Assembly: GCF_947499585.1 (NCBI RefSeq)
Contig: NZ_CANMOO010000003.1
Span: forward strand, 1 to 64,000
Source of the DNA: an uncultured Allomuricauda sp.
GTDB taxonomy: Bacteria > Bacteroidota > Bacteroidia > Flavobacteriales > Flavobacteriaceae
DNA length: 64,000 nt
Direction of reading: 5' to 3'
Within the stretch, counting starts at the first letter, position 1. The number at the start of each line of letters is the position of its first letter. This document shows, piece by piece, positions 19,173-29,204 of the stretch. The position numbers and the translations under genes were made by a program. The notes under the pieces are model-generated. The model was given only the letters and a program-made list of their open reading frames with translations, was not told where the DNA came from and did not search any database.

Positions 19173-20534
19173 TTAATCATTCAACTCTACGGCATTGCCA
19201 TGGCCTCGATACAGCTCCAATTCATCTTCTAAAGAAATCTCAATAATTGATACGTATTTATCAAGACTTTCACCTTTTGGGACAGCAATACGCAAAATAC
19301 CTGGTATGTTGTTCCAAGCTGCCCCCCCATTTCTTTTAAAGGTCAATTTTTCATTGCTCCCTAAGATTTTTATGGAAGTGACTTTGTTCTGAATTCCTTT
19401 CAGTTGGATATAGTTCTTTGGGTCATCAAATAAACAGAGGTATATTTTTTTTCGGTCTTTAGATACTAATGTAGGTCCATAAAAATGTCCATATGGAAGT
19501 CCTGCAGTCGTTTCAAAGACTGCCGGTTGGTGTTTATTGATCCACAGACCTAAACTTTCTAAGCGTTCTTTCTGTTCTTTCGCAATAGTGCCATCTGGCT
19601 TAGGTCCAATATTTAGCAATAAATTACCACCATTGGAAATGACCTCAACAAAAGTTCTTATAATCTGGGAAATAGGTTTGTAATTGGTGTCAGAAGGATA
19701 GTAGCCCCAATTATCATTCATGGTCATGCAAAACTCCCAAGGACCATCTGGCCTAACAACAGGAATACCCTGTTCAGGGGTTTTGTAATCACCATATTGA
19801 TTCAACCTTGAGTTCACGATAATATTTGGATTCCAATTTAAAAGGGAATCCTTTAAAGCTTTTGAACGCCACTGTTCTTCAGACTTTTCCCAATCACCAT
19901 CAAACCAGTATAAATCTGGATTAAATTGTGAACTTAGCTCCCTCAATTGTCCTTGATAGAAGAGAACAAATCTTTCCCAAGAAGCCATTTTCTTTTGCCC
20001 CTTCTGAGGATAATCTTTCTTAGTATTTGGTCTTGGGAATACTACGTCGTAATCTGGATGGGACCAATCGCAAAGTGAGTAGTACAACCCCACTTTAAGG
20101 CCATTTTCCCTTAGAGCCTTTACGTAAGGTGTTACCAAATCTCTTTTGGCCGGAGTTTTGTCAACCACATTAAGATGACTTAGCTTGGTATCCCATAACG
20201 CTACACCGTCATGATGCTTTGTGGTCATTACTACATATTGAGCCCCTATTTTTTTGAATAGTTCTGCCCATTCCTCTGGATTGTACTTATTGGCGGCGAA
20301 CTTTTCACCTTGTTGCATATAATCTTGATAGGATACTTTTTTATGATACATGGACCAAGATTCGGTAATGCCATTTACACCATAATAGCCCCAATGAATG
20401 AAGATGCCCAATTTGGCATTTTTGAACCAATCCAAACGAATATCCGATTCAATATTTTTAGTCTGTGCGGAGGCAATTCCACTAAAAATAAGAATTATGA
20501 ATATGAAGAATTTGAATTTCAATTTGTTAATCAA
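19173..20534 (-). CDS. GH29 alpha-L-fucosidase
   Basis: A 453-residue periplasmic enzyme with signal peptide ending in IASAQ. GH29 motifs are in order: FIHWG at 45-49, TTKHHDG at about 104-110, GLYYSLCDW at about 149-157, and DLYWFDGDW with the probable nucleophile Asp 212. A C-terminal beta domain follows, with NIGPKPDG before it. It should remove alpha-linked fucose from the glycan so that the mannosidases can act. The start overlaps the stop of the upstream GH92 gene by 8 bases, so the two are translationally coupled. The acid/base residue cannot be assigned confidently by eye because it varies in this family. Confidence 0.93.
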   Translation of the reverse strand: MINKLKFKFFIFIILIFSGIASAQTKNIESDIRLDWFKNAKLGIFIHWGYYGVNGITESWSMYHKKVSYQDYMQQGEKFAANKYNPEEWAELFKKIGAQYVVMTTKHHDGVALWDTKLSHLNVVDKTPAKRDLVTPYVKALRENGLKVGLYYSLCDWSHPDYDVVFPRPNTKKDYPQKGQKKMASWERFVLFYQGQLRELSSQFNPDLYWFDGDWEKSEEQWRSKALKDSLLNWNPNIIVNSRLNQYGDYKTPEQGIPVVRPDGPWEFCMTMNDNWGYYPSDTNYKPISQIIRTFVEVISNGGNLLLNIGPKPDGTIAKEQKERLESLGLWINKHQPAVFETTAGLPYGHFYGPTLVSKDRKKIYLCLFDDPKNYIQLKGIQNKVTSIKILGSNEKLTFKRNGGAAWNNIPGILRIAVPKGESLDKYVSIIEISLEDELELYRGHGNAVELND

Positions 20535-22872
20535 TATCGTTGGTTAATGAGTAGGGTAAAGAATCATCTGAAATAGCCCAATTTTTATTTGGTTCGGCAG
20601 CCATCTCAAAATGTAACCCACCTCCTTTTTGAATAGTTTCTGTAGCAATCCAAGTGTTATCGAAGCTTTTGTTATTTAAACTTGCACTTTGGATAAACGA
20701 ATTGTCTTTTCCATTACCATCTGCCGTAATAGTAAATGTATTTCCGTTTTGAAGATGCAATTTAGCTTCATCAAAAAGCGGGCTTCCAATTACATATTGG
20801 TTTGTGGCCGGGGCAACAGGATAAAAACCCAGAGCGCTGAACACATACCAAGCGGATGTTTGTCCGTTATCCTCATCACCACAATAGCCATCTGGGGCTG
20901 GGGTATAGAGTTTGGTCAATACTTCGCGTACTTTGCTCTGGGTTTTCCAAGGTTGCTTGGCATAATTATACAGATAGATCATGTGTTGGATGGGCTGGTT
21001 GCCATGGGCGTAGTTCCCCATATTCATAATCTGCATTTCTCGTATTTCGTGAATGGTAAATCCATAATAAGAATCATCATATTCAGGAGGCATATTAAAA
21101 ACGCCATCTAGCATTCCCACAAATTCTTTGCCACCACCCATTAAGTCCATGAGACCTTGTACATCATGAAAAACACTCCAAGTATAGTGTAGACTGTTTC
21201 CTTCTGTAAAAGCATCTCCCCACTTTAATGGATTGAAAGGCGTTTGAAATTGTCCATCCTTGTTCTTTCCTCTCATCAATTTTGAAGAGGGGTCGAACAA
21301 TTTTTTATAGTTCAAGGATTTCTTGTAATATGTATCGGCCAGTTCATTTTTCCCAAGGGATTTGGCCATTTGAGCAATGGTAAAATCAGCATAAGCATAT
21401 TCCAAAGTTCTTGCGGCATTTTCATTGATGCCAACATCATAGGGAACATAGCCCAATTCATTATAGTAATCCACTCCCGCTCTCCCAACACTGTTTACGG
21501 GTCTTCCTTCAGATATAGTTGCATTTTTAATTACGGCTTCTAAAAGCAAATCTTTATCAAAACCGGTAACTCCTGTCAAATGTGCATCAGCAATAATTGG
21601 GGCTGAATTGGAACCGATCATACAGTCCCTGTGACCAGGACTGGCCCATTCCGGAAGCCATCCAGATTCTTTGTACGTATTTGCCAATCCTTCCATAATG
21701 TTACTGTTCAATTCTGGATACATCATGTTAAAAAATGGAAACACTGCGCGGAAGGTATCCCAAAAACCATTGTCTGTAAACATATAGCCAGGCAATACCT
21801 GACCGTTGTAAGGACTATAATGCACCACTTGCTCATTGGCATCAAACTCATAGAACTTTCTTGGGAACAACAACACACGATACAAGCAGGAGTAAAAAGT
21901 GCGCAGGTGATCTATATTTTTGGTACTTACTTCTATTCTTCCCAATTCTTTTTCCCAAGCTTGGGTTGCTTCATTTCTGGTTTCTTTGAAGCTATTATTT
22001 CCAATTTCTCTATCCAAGTTCAATTGTGCTTGTTCTGGACTTATAAAGGATGAGGCCACCTTTACGTGTACTGCTTCACCTCTTTTTGTTTTGAAACCTA
22101 TGATGGCCCCAACATGGTCGCCTTTGTTTTCGGTTATATTCTCTTCTAATTTCCAATCATCACCCCAAGTGTTGGTGAGTTCAAAATCTTTATCAAATTC
22201 CGCTACAAAATAATTATGGAAATTTTCTGGAACGCCACCGCTATTGTTTCTGCAATACCCAATAATTTTTCGTTGCTCTGGTAAAATTTTCACCATGGAA
22301 CCTTTAAAAAAAGCATCCAGCATGATATAGGCGTTATCCGTCTCTGGAAAGGTAAATCTAAAATGTGCGGCACGTTCTGTAGGTGTCACTTCGGCTACTA
22401 CATCATAATCTGCTAAGTAAACACTGTAATAATCTGGTTTTACAGTTTCGGCCTTATGCGAAAAATGCGAAGCTCGTTCGTCTTCTTTATATTTCAAATC
22501 TCCGGTAACGGCCATTAAAGAAAATGCTGCATAATCATTAATCCAGGGACTGGGTTGATGCGTTTGTTTGATGCCCCGAATTGTTTTCTCGTCATATTTA
22601 TAGGTCCATCCATCTCCCATTTTTGAAGTCATGGGAGTCCAAAAATTCATTCCCCAAGGTGTTGCAATAGCTGGATAGGTATTTCCATTGGACAGGCTGA
22701 AATCTGAATCAGTCCCCATTAAAGGATTCACATATTGCAAGTATTCTTTTTTGTCTTCAGATTGATTTTGAGCGGACTCTTTATTTGCGTCTTGTCCGCA
22801 AGAGCTTACAACTAAAGCTATAGCAAAAATGAAAATCAATTTCTTGAATTGGTAAATTTTTCTCAATCTCAT
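20527..22872 (-). CDS. GH92 exo-alpha-mannosidase lipoprotein with HGNQP variant loop
   Basis: A 781-residue lipoprotein (lipobox VVSSC, Cys 25). GH92 signs are VNPLMGTDSDF, NTYPAIATPWGM, the TEGNSLHYTW motif with the probable acid Glu near 557, and GDEDNGQTSAWY with the base Asp near 668. The specificity loop reads HGNQPIQH, with Gln near 626 where alpha-1,2-specific relatives have Glu, and Ile-Gln in place of Ser-His. That suggests activity on another linkage (for example alpha-1,3, alpha-1,4 or alpha-1,6) or a decorated mannose. It is the longest GH92 here, starting 1 base after the stop of the next upstream GH92. Confidence 0.9.
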   Translation of the reverse strand: MRLRKIYQFKKLIFIFAIALVVSSCGQDANKESAQNQSEDKKEYLQYVNPLMGTDSDFSLSNGNTYPAIATPWGMNFWTPMTSKMGDGWTYKYDEKTIRGIKQTHQPSPWINDYAAFSLMAVTGDLKYKEDERASHFSHKAETVKPDYYSVYLADYDVVAEVTPTERAAHFRFTFPETDNAYIMLDAFFKGSMVKILPEQRKIIGYCRNNSGGVPENFHNYFVAEFDKDFELTNTWGDDWKLEENITENKGDHVGAIIGFKTKRGEAVHVKVASSFISPEQAQLNLDREIGNNSFKETRNEATQAWEKELGRIEVSTKNIDHLRTFYSCLYRVLLFPRKFYEFDANEQVVHYSPYNGQVLPGYMFTDNGFWDTFRAVFPFFNMMYPELNSNIMEGLANTYKESGWLPEWASPGHRDCMIGSNSAPIIADAHLTGVTGFDKDLLLEAVIKNATISEGRPVNSVGRAGVDYYNELGYVPYDVGINENAARTLEYAYADFTIAQMAKSLGKNELADTYYKKSLNYKKLFDPSSKLMRGKNKDGQFQTPFNPLKWGDAFTEGNSLHYTWSVFHDVQGLMDLMGGGKEFVGMLDGVFNMPPEYDDSYYGFTIHEIREMQIMNMGNYAHGNQPIQHMIYLYNYAKQPWKTQSKVREVLTKLYTPAPDGYCGDEDNGQTSAWYVFSALGFYPVAPATNQYVIGSPLFDEAKLHLQNGNTFTITADGNGKDNSFIQSASLNNKSFDNTWIATETIQKGGGLHFEMAAEPNKNWAISDDSLPYSLTNDID

Positions 22873-22873
22873 A

Positions 22874-25126
22874 CTAGTTGTATATTTTGTTGACTTCTGG
22901 TGTTTTCAGTTGATTTTTATCAGCCAATTTAGAATCATTGGTCATGGTGAATACCAATGTACCCCCATTCATAATTTCTTTATGGGTGATATAGCTTCTA
23001 TTTAATGTTTCGCCATTTAACGCCACACTTTGCACAAACTGATTTTCTTCTAAACCATCGGCGCTGACCGTAAAGGTTTTGCCATTCGCCACTTCCACGA
23101 TTGCTTCTTCAAACATGGGTGCTCCCAAATCATACACTCCTTTTGCTGGATTTACCGGATAGAACCCCAATGAACTAAGAATATACCAAGATGACATTTG
23201 TCCACAGTCTTCATTACCGCAATGCCCATTAGGTTCATTTTTATATTGATTTTCTAAAATCTCCCGAACCAATTTTTGCGCTTTGGAATGTTGGTTTAAA
23301 TAATTGTATAAGTAAGCAACATGATGACTGGGTTCATTACCGTGTGCATATTGACCAATCATTCCTGTGCTAAATACAGGCAATTTGTCCTCTGGACTTG
23401 GTGCATAACTGAACATGGAATCCAGTTTCTGTTCAAAACGTTCTTCTCCACCTGTTTTTTCAATAAGTCCTGCAATGTCTTGTGGAACGTACCAATAGTA
23501 ATGCCATGCATTGCTTTCACAGAAATAGGGAGAGTATTCCTTAGGTACAAAAGGTTCTATAAATTCTCCCTCGATATCTTTGGGTTGCAACCATGACCTT
23601 TTGGAATTATATAGGTTTTTCCAATTTTCTGAACGCTTCAAAAAGTATTCATAATCTTCTTGTTTGCCCAAGTCTTTTGCAAACATTGCAATACACCAAT
23701 CATCATAGGCATATTCCATGGTTTTGGAAACGGACCAATTTTCATGATGCTCATCAACAGGAATAAAACCTCTTTCCTTGTACACATCAATCTGACGTTC
23801 ATTTACCATGGCACTTTCTTTGCAAGCTTTATAGGCCAGGTCAACATCAAACTGAAACCCTTTAAAATAGGCATCTACAATTACCGGAACTGCATGGTAA
23901 CCAATCATCATGTTGGTTTCACTCCCCTGCATAGACCAAACAGGTAGAACACCCGTTTCAGTGTAATGGGCCAACAATGATTTAATCATGTCCGGCACTT
24001 TTTCGGGCTGAATCAATGTGTACAATGGATGGGCTGCTCTAAACGTATCCCATAACGAAAAGGTGTCATATCTATTGAAGCCATCAGCTTTTGCTATTGA
24101 ATCTGTTCCATCCTTTAGCTTTCCATTGGCATCATTGGCAGCCTTGTATTCACCATTGCTATCACTGTATAAAGTTGGGGCTAACATGGACTGATATAGC
24201 ATCGTATAAAAAATGGATTTTTTATCAGAATCCTCAGATACAATGCTGATTTTTTGAAGTTCTTTTTCCCATATTTCCTGTGTTTTTGTCTTGATAGTGT
24301 CAAAATCTTCCTGGGCTTCAACTCGAATGGCTTTTCCCGCAGCTTCTGAGCTTACTGAAGACAAACCGGTCTTTACTACGATTTGTTCCCCATCACTAGT
24401 CGCATAGTTCAAAATTATTTTTGAATTATTCTCCTTGTTACCGTCATCAATTTTGTATGAATCAAAAGGTTTTGAAAAGTGCATTTCAAAAAATAATCTT
24501 TGATTTCTAGCCCAGCCAGTGGACATTCTATGCCCTTGTAAAGTGGAATCATTGACAACTTTGATGAAAGTGTCCGTTGGTTTGTCCCAGTTGAGGGAGT
24601 ATCCCAAATCGACATGGATTTGGGTGTCCTTATCTTCTGGGAATGTGTATCTGTGTATTCCAACTCTACTTGTGGAGGTCATTTCCGCTTTGATGCCATA
24701 ATTCAATAAATCTACCCAATAATAACCAGGAGATGCACCTTCCTTTTGGTGATCAAATTTTGAATATGGTTTGAAGTTGTTCTCTGGAATGCTATCAGAG
24801 AACCTGCTGTTGGTAGGCATGACCAAAATGTCATAGAGGTCACCGGCTCCAGTCCCGGTAAGATGGGTATGGGAAAATCCGGATATAATAGAATCCTGAT
24901 AATAGTACCCTGCAATTCTGTCCCAACCAGGAATCCCAATATCAGGACTCAATTGTACCATTCCGAATGGGGTAGTGGCTCCAGGATAGGTGTTTCCGGG
25001 GCCATCGGTTCCAATAAACGGATTAACAAAGTCCGTAAGGTTTTCGGATGGGGCTTCTTTTGGAGAGTGGGTAGAACAACCAAAAGCCAAAATTAATAAA
25101 CCTATATATGCGAAATCCAACTTCAT
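22874..25126 (-). CDS. GH92 exo-alpha-mannosidase lipoprotein (alpha-1,2 type signature)
   Basis: A 750-residue lipoprotein (lipobox LAFGC, Cys 17). It has VNPFIGTDGPGNTYPGATTPFGM at the N-terminus, CESNAWHYYW with the probable catalytic acid Glu near 537, the canonical HGNEPSHH loop near 595, and GNEDCGQMSSWY near 637. The His-Glu pair of that loop has been linked to alpha-1,2-mannobiose specificity in Bacteroides GH92 enzymes, so the same is likely here. Ser replaces Gly in EGNAW, a small departure from the other copies. It is followed by another GH92 gene after a single base. Confidence 0.92.
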   Translation of the reverse strand: MKLDFAYIGLLILAFGCSTHSPKEAPSENLTDFVNPFIGTDGPGNTYPGATTPFGMVQLSPDIGIPGWDRIAGYYYQDSIISGFSHTHLTGTGAGDLYDILVMPTNSRFSDSIPENNFKPYSKFDHQKEGASPGYYWVDLLNYGIKAEMTSTSRVGIHRYTFPEDKDTQIHVDLGYSLNWDKPTDTFIKVVNDSTLQGHRMSTGWARNQRLFFEMHFSKPFDSYKIDDGNKENNSKIILNYATSDGEQIVVKTGLSSVSSEAAGKAIRVEAQEDFDTIKTKTQEIWEKELQKISIVSEDSDKKSIFYTMLYQSMLAPTLYSDSNGEYKAANDANGKLKDGTDSIAKADGFNRYDTFSLWDTFRAAHPLYTLIQPEKVPDMIKSLLAHYTETGVLPVWSMQGSETNMMIGYHAVPVIVDAYFKGFQFDVDLAYKACKESAMVNERQIDVYKERGFIPVDEHHENWSVSKTMEYAYDDWCIAMFAKDLGKQEDYEYFLKRSENWKNLYNSKRSWLQPKDIEGEFIEPFVPKEYSPYFCESNAWHYYWYVPQDIAGLIEKTGGEERFEQKLDSMFSYAPSPEDKLPVFSTGMIGQYAHGNEPSHHVAYLYNYLNQHSKAQKLVREILENQYKNEPNGHCGNEDCGQMSSWYILSSLGFYPVNPAKGVYDLGAPMFEEAIVEVANGKTFTVSADGLEENQFVQSVALNGETLNRSYITHKEIMNGGTLVFTMTNDSKLADKNQLKTPEVNKIYN

Positions 25127-25197
25127 TTTTAATCGTTCTTCTATAGTTTTATCAAATTGATTTCAATATTTATTGGTAAATGAAAGTGTTCAAGAAA

Positions 25198-26289
25198 CTA
25201 ATCTTCATAGGTTTCAAACTTGCCCTCTTTGGTTACGGTCAAGAGTTTTTGCGTAAACGGACTTTTTGCTGAAAGGATAAAACCTTTGGTATACCTTTCC
25301 AGTACTGGGACTATGTTTTCCCCAAAAAGCTGTTTTGAAGGACCATGGAAGGCATTTTCTGTTTTTTCCCATCTTATTTCTTGTTTATTTTCAGAAATTA
25401 AATCCCGGTATAATTCATACAAATACCATTTGATATGTTCATCCTTGGGAATCTCAAAATTGACAGACTTGGTTCCAACTATATTTTCTGAAAAATAGAC
25501 ATAACCCCACTTTTCCGGTTCATGCATATTGATTACATACTGGGGAGACCAAACCCAATTGTTTTCATGTAAGAATTCGCCAGTTTTTGGGTCTTTCTTG
25601 CGTCCATATTTTCCATTGGTAATGTCAAAATCCCAATTAACCCTGGAAAAACCTACTCTCCAAAATTGATTTTGAGGCACATTGTTCTGATAGTATCCCG
25701 TTCGCAAATCTCTTAATGGGATGGCAATTTCAATAGACCAACCCTTATCAATATCAGAAGGGTCGTTCAAAGTGCCTTGCACGGATATTGCAGATTGAAG
25801 CCCTAAGGCTTCCCATCCGTTAATGGTTTCGTTGCCCGCTCTATATGGAGCAGTTATATATTGGTCCCAAACCGTATTTAGCACATTCCACTCCAATTCG
25901 TAATAACCATGTACATCTGCTTCTGGGTCAAGAAAAATTTCGAAATCATTATTATGAAAAATCACGGCATCATGTTCAGAAATATCGCCCCACACATGAG
26001 GTTCTTCCAATTGAGCGAAAAAGTACACATTGTTTTCATCCCAGAGCATTTTCATTCTTGTGTCATACGTTGGTTTTTTAATTCCTTCGATGTCGATAAA
26101 CAAATCGGACCAAGGTGCTTTTGTCCATGAAGATTCATCCGCTTTTCCATCAATCAATATCGAATCCGTAGCCTTATAGGCCACATACGTTCTCGGCTTT
26201 TCTTGGGCGCACAATACTATACAGCCCATATAAACCAAAAAAAGTACTAGGCTTATTAATTTTTTATGTTTCCCAACATTATCCATCAT
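25198..26289 (-). CDS. Secreted CBM9-like carbohydrate-binding protein
   Basis: A 363-residue exported protein whose leader contains YMGCIVLCAQ, so it may be a lipoprotein (Cys 23 or 27) or a normal SPI substrate. The core, about 35-250, has the CBM9-like pattern DGKADESSWTKAPW, then MKMLWDENNVYFFAQLEEPHVWG and NDFEIFLDPEAD, as seen in family 9-like beta-sandwich domains. The remaining 100 residues contain HEPEKWGYVYF, a conserved tail in this group. No catalytic motif is recognised. It lies between GH130 and GH92 and probably binds the target glycan at the cell surface. Known relatives are often annotated simply as carbohydrate-binding family 9-like proteins. Confidence 0.8.
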   Translation of the reverse strand: MMDNVGKHKKLISLVLFLVYMGCIVLCAQEKPRTYVAYKATDSILIDGKADESSWTKAPWSDLFIDIEGIKKPTYDTRMKMLWDENNVYFFAQLEEPHVWGDISEHDAVIFHNNDFEIFLDPEADVHGYYELEWNVLNTVWDQYITAPYRAGNETINGWEALGLQSAISVQGTLNDPSDIDKGWSIEIAIPLRDLRTGYYQNNVPQNQFWRVGFSRVNWDFDITNGKYGRKKDPKTGEFLHENNWVWSPQYVINMHEPEKWGYVYFSENIVGTKSVNFEIPKDEHIKWYLYELYRDLISENKQEIRWEKTENAFHGPSKQLFGENIVPVLERYTKGFILSAKSPFTQKLLTVTKEGKFETYED

Positions 26290-26294
26290 ACATT

Positions 26295-27284
26295 TTATAA
26301 ACTGTTTTCTTTGGTAAATTTTACAATTTCGGAGATATGTCCGAAAGCTAATCCGACCACGGTATCGGCAGCGCCATAATAGATGGCGATTTTATCTTCT
26401 TCAGTGGAATGCAAAGTGGCGCATGGGAACACCACATTGGGTACATCACCCATACATTCGTATGAAGTTTGGGGAGACAGCAGATAGGGCTGTGTTCTAT
26501 ACTTTACCTGATCTGGATTGTTCTTGTCTAAAATGGCTGAGCCCATAGAATATCTAAATCCATTACAAGTATTAATTACACCATGGTAAATCATGAGCCA
26601 TCCTTCATCTACCAAAATGGGAACGGAACCGGCACCGATCTTTGCGCACTGCCATGCACTGTCTTCAAAGGGTGAAGCTTTCATTACACAACGATGCTCG
26701 CCCCAATATTTCATATCTGGACTGTAACTGATATAAATATCACCAAAAGGGGTATGACCGTTATCACTGGGCCTGCTCAACATGGCATATTTGCCATTGA
26801 CTTTCTCAGGGAAGAGCACTCCATTTCGATTAAAGGGTAAAAAAGCATTTTCGCATTGAAAAAACTCCTTGAAATCGAAAGTATATCCAATACCTATGGT
26901 TGGGCCGTGGTATCCGTTGCACCAAGTGATCCAATATCTATCTTCCAAGAAAGTGACACGAGGGTCATATTTGTAATCGGAGTCGATCATTTCGGTGTTT
27001 CCAGCACCGAAGACAATAGGTTCATGTTCAATGTCCCAGTTGATTCCATCTTTGCTAAAACCGGCAAAAATGTTCATTTGCACTGCTTTGTTGTCGCATC
27101 TAAAAACTCCGGCATAACCATCTTCAAAGGGCACAACGGCACTGTTGAACACACTGTTGGAGCTTGGAATGGCATCTCTTTGGATAATAGGATTTTCGGA
27201 ATACCTCCAAACAACATCCGATATGTTAGGTGGTTTTTCCTGCCACGGAATCGCATTTGTTTTTGTTGAAACTTGATTGCTCAT
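26295..27284 (-). CDS. GH130 beta-mannoside phosphorylase (or hydrolase)
   Basis: A 329-residue protein with no signal peptide, so cytoplasmic. It has the five-bladed propeller motifs of GH130: [10 protein letters not shown] near 31-40, [11 protein letters not shown] near 73-83, YDPRVTF with the probable proton donor Asp 107, GAGSVPI in the middle, and [14 protein letters not shown] near the end. Members use phosphate to split beta-1,4-mannosides such as Man-GlcNAc, Man-Glc or mannooligosaccharides; a few are hydrolases. Next to four alpha-mannosidases and an SSS symporter, the N-glycan core disaccharide Man-beta-1,4-GlcNAc is the most attractive substrate, but that is inference. It starts shortly after the symporter stop (23 bases) and ends 5 bases before the CBM9-like gene. 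Confidence 0.88.
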   Translation of the reverse strand: MSNQVSTKTNAIPWQEKPPNISDVVWRYSENPIIQRDAIPSSNSVFNSAVVPFEDGYAGVFRCDNKAVQMNIFAGFSKDGINWDIEHEPIVFGAGNTEMIDSDYKYDPRVTFLEDRYWITWCNGYHGPTIGIGYTFDFKEFFQCENAFLPFNRNGVLFPEKVNGKYAMLSRPSDNGHTPFGDIYISYSPDMKYWGEHRCVMKASPFEDSAWQCAKIGAGSVPILVDEGWLMIYHGVINTCNGFRYSMGSAILDKNNPDQVKYRTQPYLLSPQTSYECMGDVPNVVFPCATLHSTEEDKIAIYYGAADTVVGLAFGHISEIVKFTKENSL

Positions 27285-27307
27285 AGTCTATAAACTTTGG
27301 TTGTGAG

Positions 27308-29185
27308 TTAATTCGGTATTTTTTGAACCTTGTTCAACCAAGTGTACTTTAAAATTATGGAAGTTATTATAAATACCATCAAGGAAACTAGGGTTTTTGG
27401 GTAATCCCTAATCACCAAATAAATGGGCAATAAGATCATACTGGATTGCCAAATGATTCCAATGGCACAGTTCATCATATCCCACCAAAAATCATTGTTC
27501 TTCTCAAAAGAGGCATCTTCTTTTTTAATCTTATCGGACACAGGTTTCCACCAGCCCCAAGGCTTTACTTCCTTGTAAAAAGATTTTAGGACATCAGTTT
27601 CTGTAGGTTTTGATAAATAAGTTCCTAAAAATGAACCTAATAGTGAAAATCCAAAAATTAATGGGAAAAGATAAATAGCATGAATGTGTGATAGGTCATA
27701 CCAAAAAGTACCTTCCAAAAAATGAGTTTTATTCTGATCCAAGACAAACTGAAAGCTGGCAATTAGTAATCCTGCTACCATACCCCAAAAATATCCCCAG
27801 CCATTAAAGCGCCACCATACCCATTTTAAAAAGTTGGAAGCAACATATCCGCCGTATAAGGCACTACTAATCCATAATGTGAGAGAATTGATGGAATCCG
27901 CGAAAAAACCCATGCATATACCCAAGCCAACCACAAAGAATGAAGCAATATAACTAGCCTTAATGTAATGTCTATTAGATGCTTTTGGCTTAAAATACTT
28001 TTTATAAATATCATTGACAATATAGGCCGGGCTGGAATTTACGAAAGCTGAAAATGTAGACATAAAAGCAGCCAAAAGACCGGCTAACAATAATCCCTTA
28101 ACACCAACAGGTAAATGGTGGTTGATGACTTTGGGCAGAATGACTTCTAGATCTCCACCAACCAATCCTGGATTGGAACTCATTTCTGGTGCTAAGACTA
28201 CTAAGGCGATTACTACAATTCCTGTTACCAATAAGTACCTAGGAATGTATAAAACAAGATTGGTGAAACCACTCATATAAGCAGCTTCTTTAACTGTTCT
28301 AGTGGACAGAATACGCTGAAAATCATAACTTGGAACCGGTCCTGCGATACTAGCAAAGAAGCCTTTGAAAAGTGACATTCCAATAAAAGCTCCAAACATT
28401 TTGTATCCTTCAGTATTTATTAAATCATTGAATGCTTGAAATTTGGCACTCCAATGTGTTTCCAATTCACCACCAAAGAAAATGCTTCGCCATTCATCAG
28501 AAATTATCATGTTGATTTCAACATCGCTAATGGCAAAAAAGGTATACCCTGCAACAAGTATACCTGCTATAACCATAATGATGTATTGCAAAACTTCAGT
28601 TGCCACAACGGAAAACATACCCCCTTTAACCGTATAAATTGTCGTTAGGAAAATAATAATTAAGGCATAGGATTGTTCTGATGTCAATAAAAGAACATCC
28701 CCTAACTCCAAAGGAATATCCCATGGTAAAATAATGGTCAAAAACTTGCCGGTACCTTCAAAGAAATATGCTATGAATCCAACAGCCGAAACAACTGCGA
28801 ATATGGCTACAATACTATGGGATGCCCTTCCGGATCTTCCATCTCCAAATCGTGTTAAAATCCACTCAGACCCAGTCATTATGTTGGAGCGTCTTATCCA
28901 AACGGCTAAAAACATCATAAGAAAAACCTGGTTCCATACGGGCCACAACCACATGAACATAAAGCTCTTGGCACCATATAGAAACAATATGCCAACCATC
29001 CATGCAGTTCCGGAGACATCAAACATGCCAGATCCGTTACTAAGGCCTAAATAGTACCATTTAATATTGTTTCCGCCCAGAAAATAGGATTCAAGGCCAT
29101 TAGAAGCTTTTTTGGAAACCCAAATTCCAATAAAAAGGGTTAACAATACATAGATAACTATGATCGAAATGTCTATTACATCCAT
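27308..29185 (-). CDS. Sodium:solute symporter (SSS family), probable disaccharide importer
   Basis: I chose the ATG at 29185 (MDVIDISIIVIYV), 19 bases after the GH92 stop; the longer frame from 29245 would overlap that gene and adds a non-membrane extension. The product is about 625 residues with some 13-14 membrane segments. SSS signs are SKKASNGLESYFLGG near 30-45, the GLSNGSGMFDVSG sodium-site helix, and GLLLAGLLAAFMSTFSAFVNSSPAYIVNDIY near the middle. It lies directly upstream of GH130, and the usual logic of such pairs is import of the disaccharide the phosphorylase then cleaves. A monosaccharide substrate is the alternative. Confidence 0.9.
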   Translation of the reverse strand: MDVIDISIIVIYVLLTLFIGIWVSKKASNGLESYFLGGNNIKWYYLGLSNGSGMFDVSGTAWMVGILFLYGAKSFMFMWLWPVWNQVFLMMFLAVWIRRSNIMTGSEWILTRFGDGRSGRASHSIVAIFAVVSAVGFIAYFFEGTGKFLTIILPWDIPLELGDVLLLTSEQSYALIIIFLTTIYTVKGGMFSVVATEVLQYIIMVIAGILVAGYTFFAISDVEINMIISDEWRSIFFGGELETHWSAKFQAFNDLINTEGYKMFGAFIGMSLFKGFFASIAGPVPSYDFQRILSTRTVKEAAYMSGFTNLVLYIPRYLLVTGIVVIALVVLAPEMSSNPGLVGGDLEVILPKVINHHLPVGVKGLLLAGLLAAFMSTFSAFVNSSPAYIVNDIYKKYFKPKASNRHYIKASYIASFFVVGLGICMGFFADSINSLTLWISSALYGGYVASNFLKWVWWRFNGWGYFWGMVAGLLIASFQFVLDQNKTHFLEGTFWYDLSHIHAIYLFPLIFGFSLLGSFLGTYLSKPTETDVLKSFYKEVKPWGWWKPVSDKIKKEDASFEKNNDFWWDMMNCAIGIIWQSSMILLPIYLVIRDYPKTLVSLMVFIITSIILKYTWLNKVQKIPN

Positions 29186-29204
29186 ATAATTGTACTGGTC
29201 ATAT

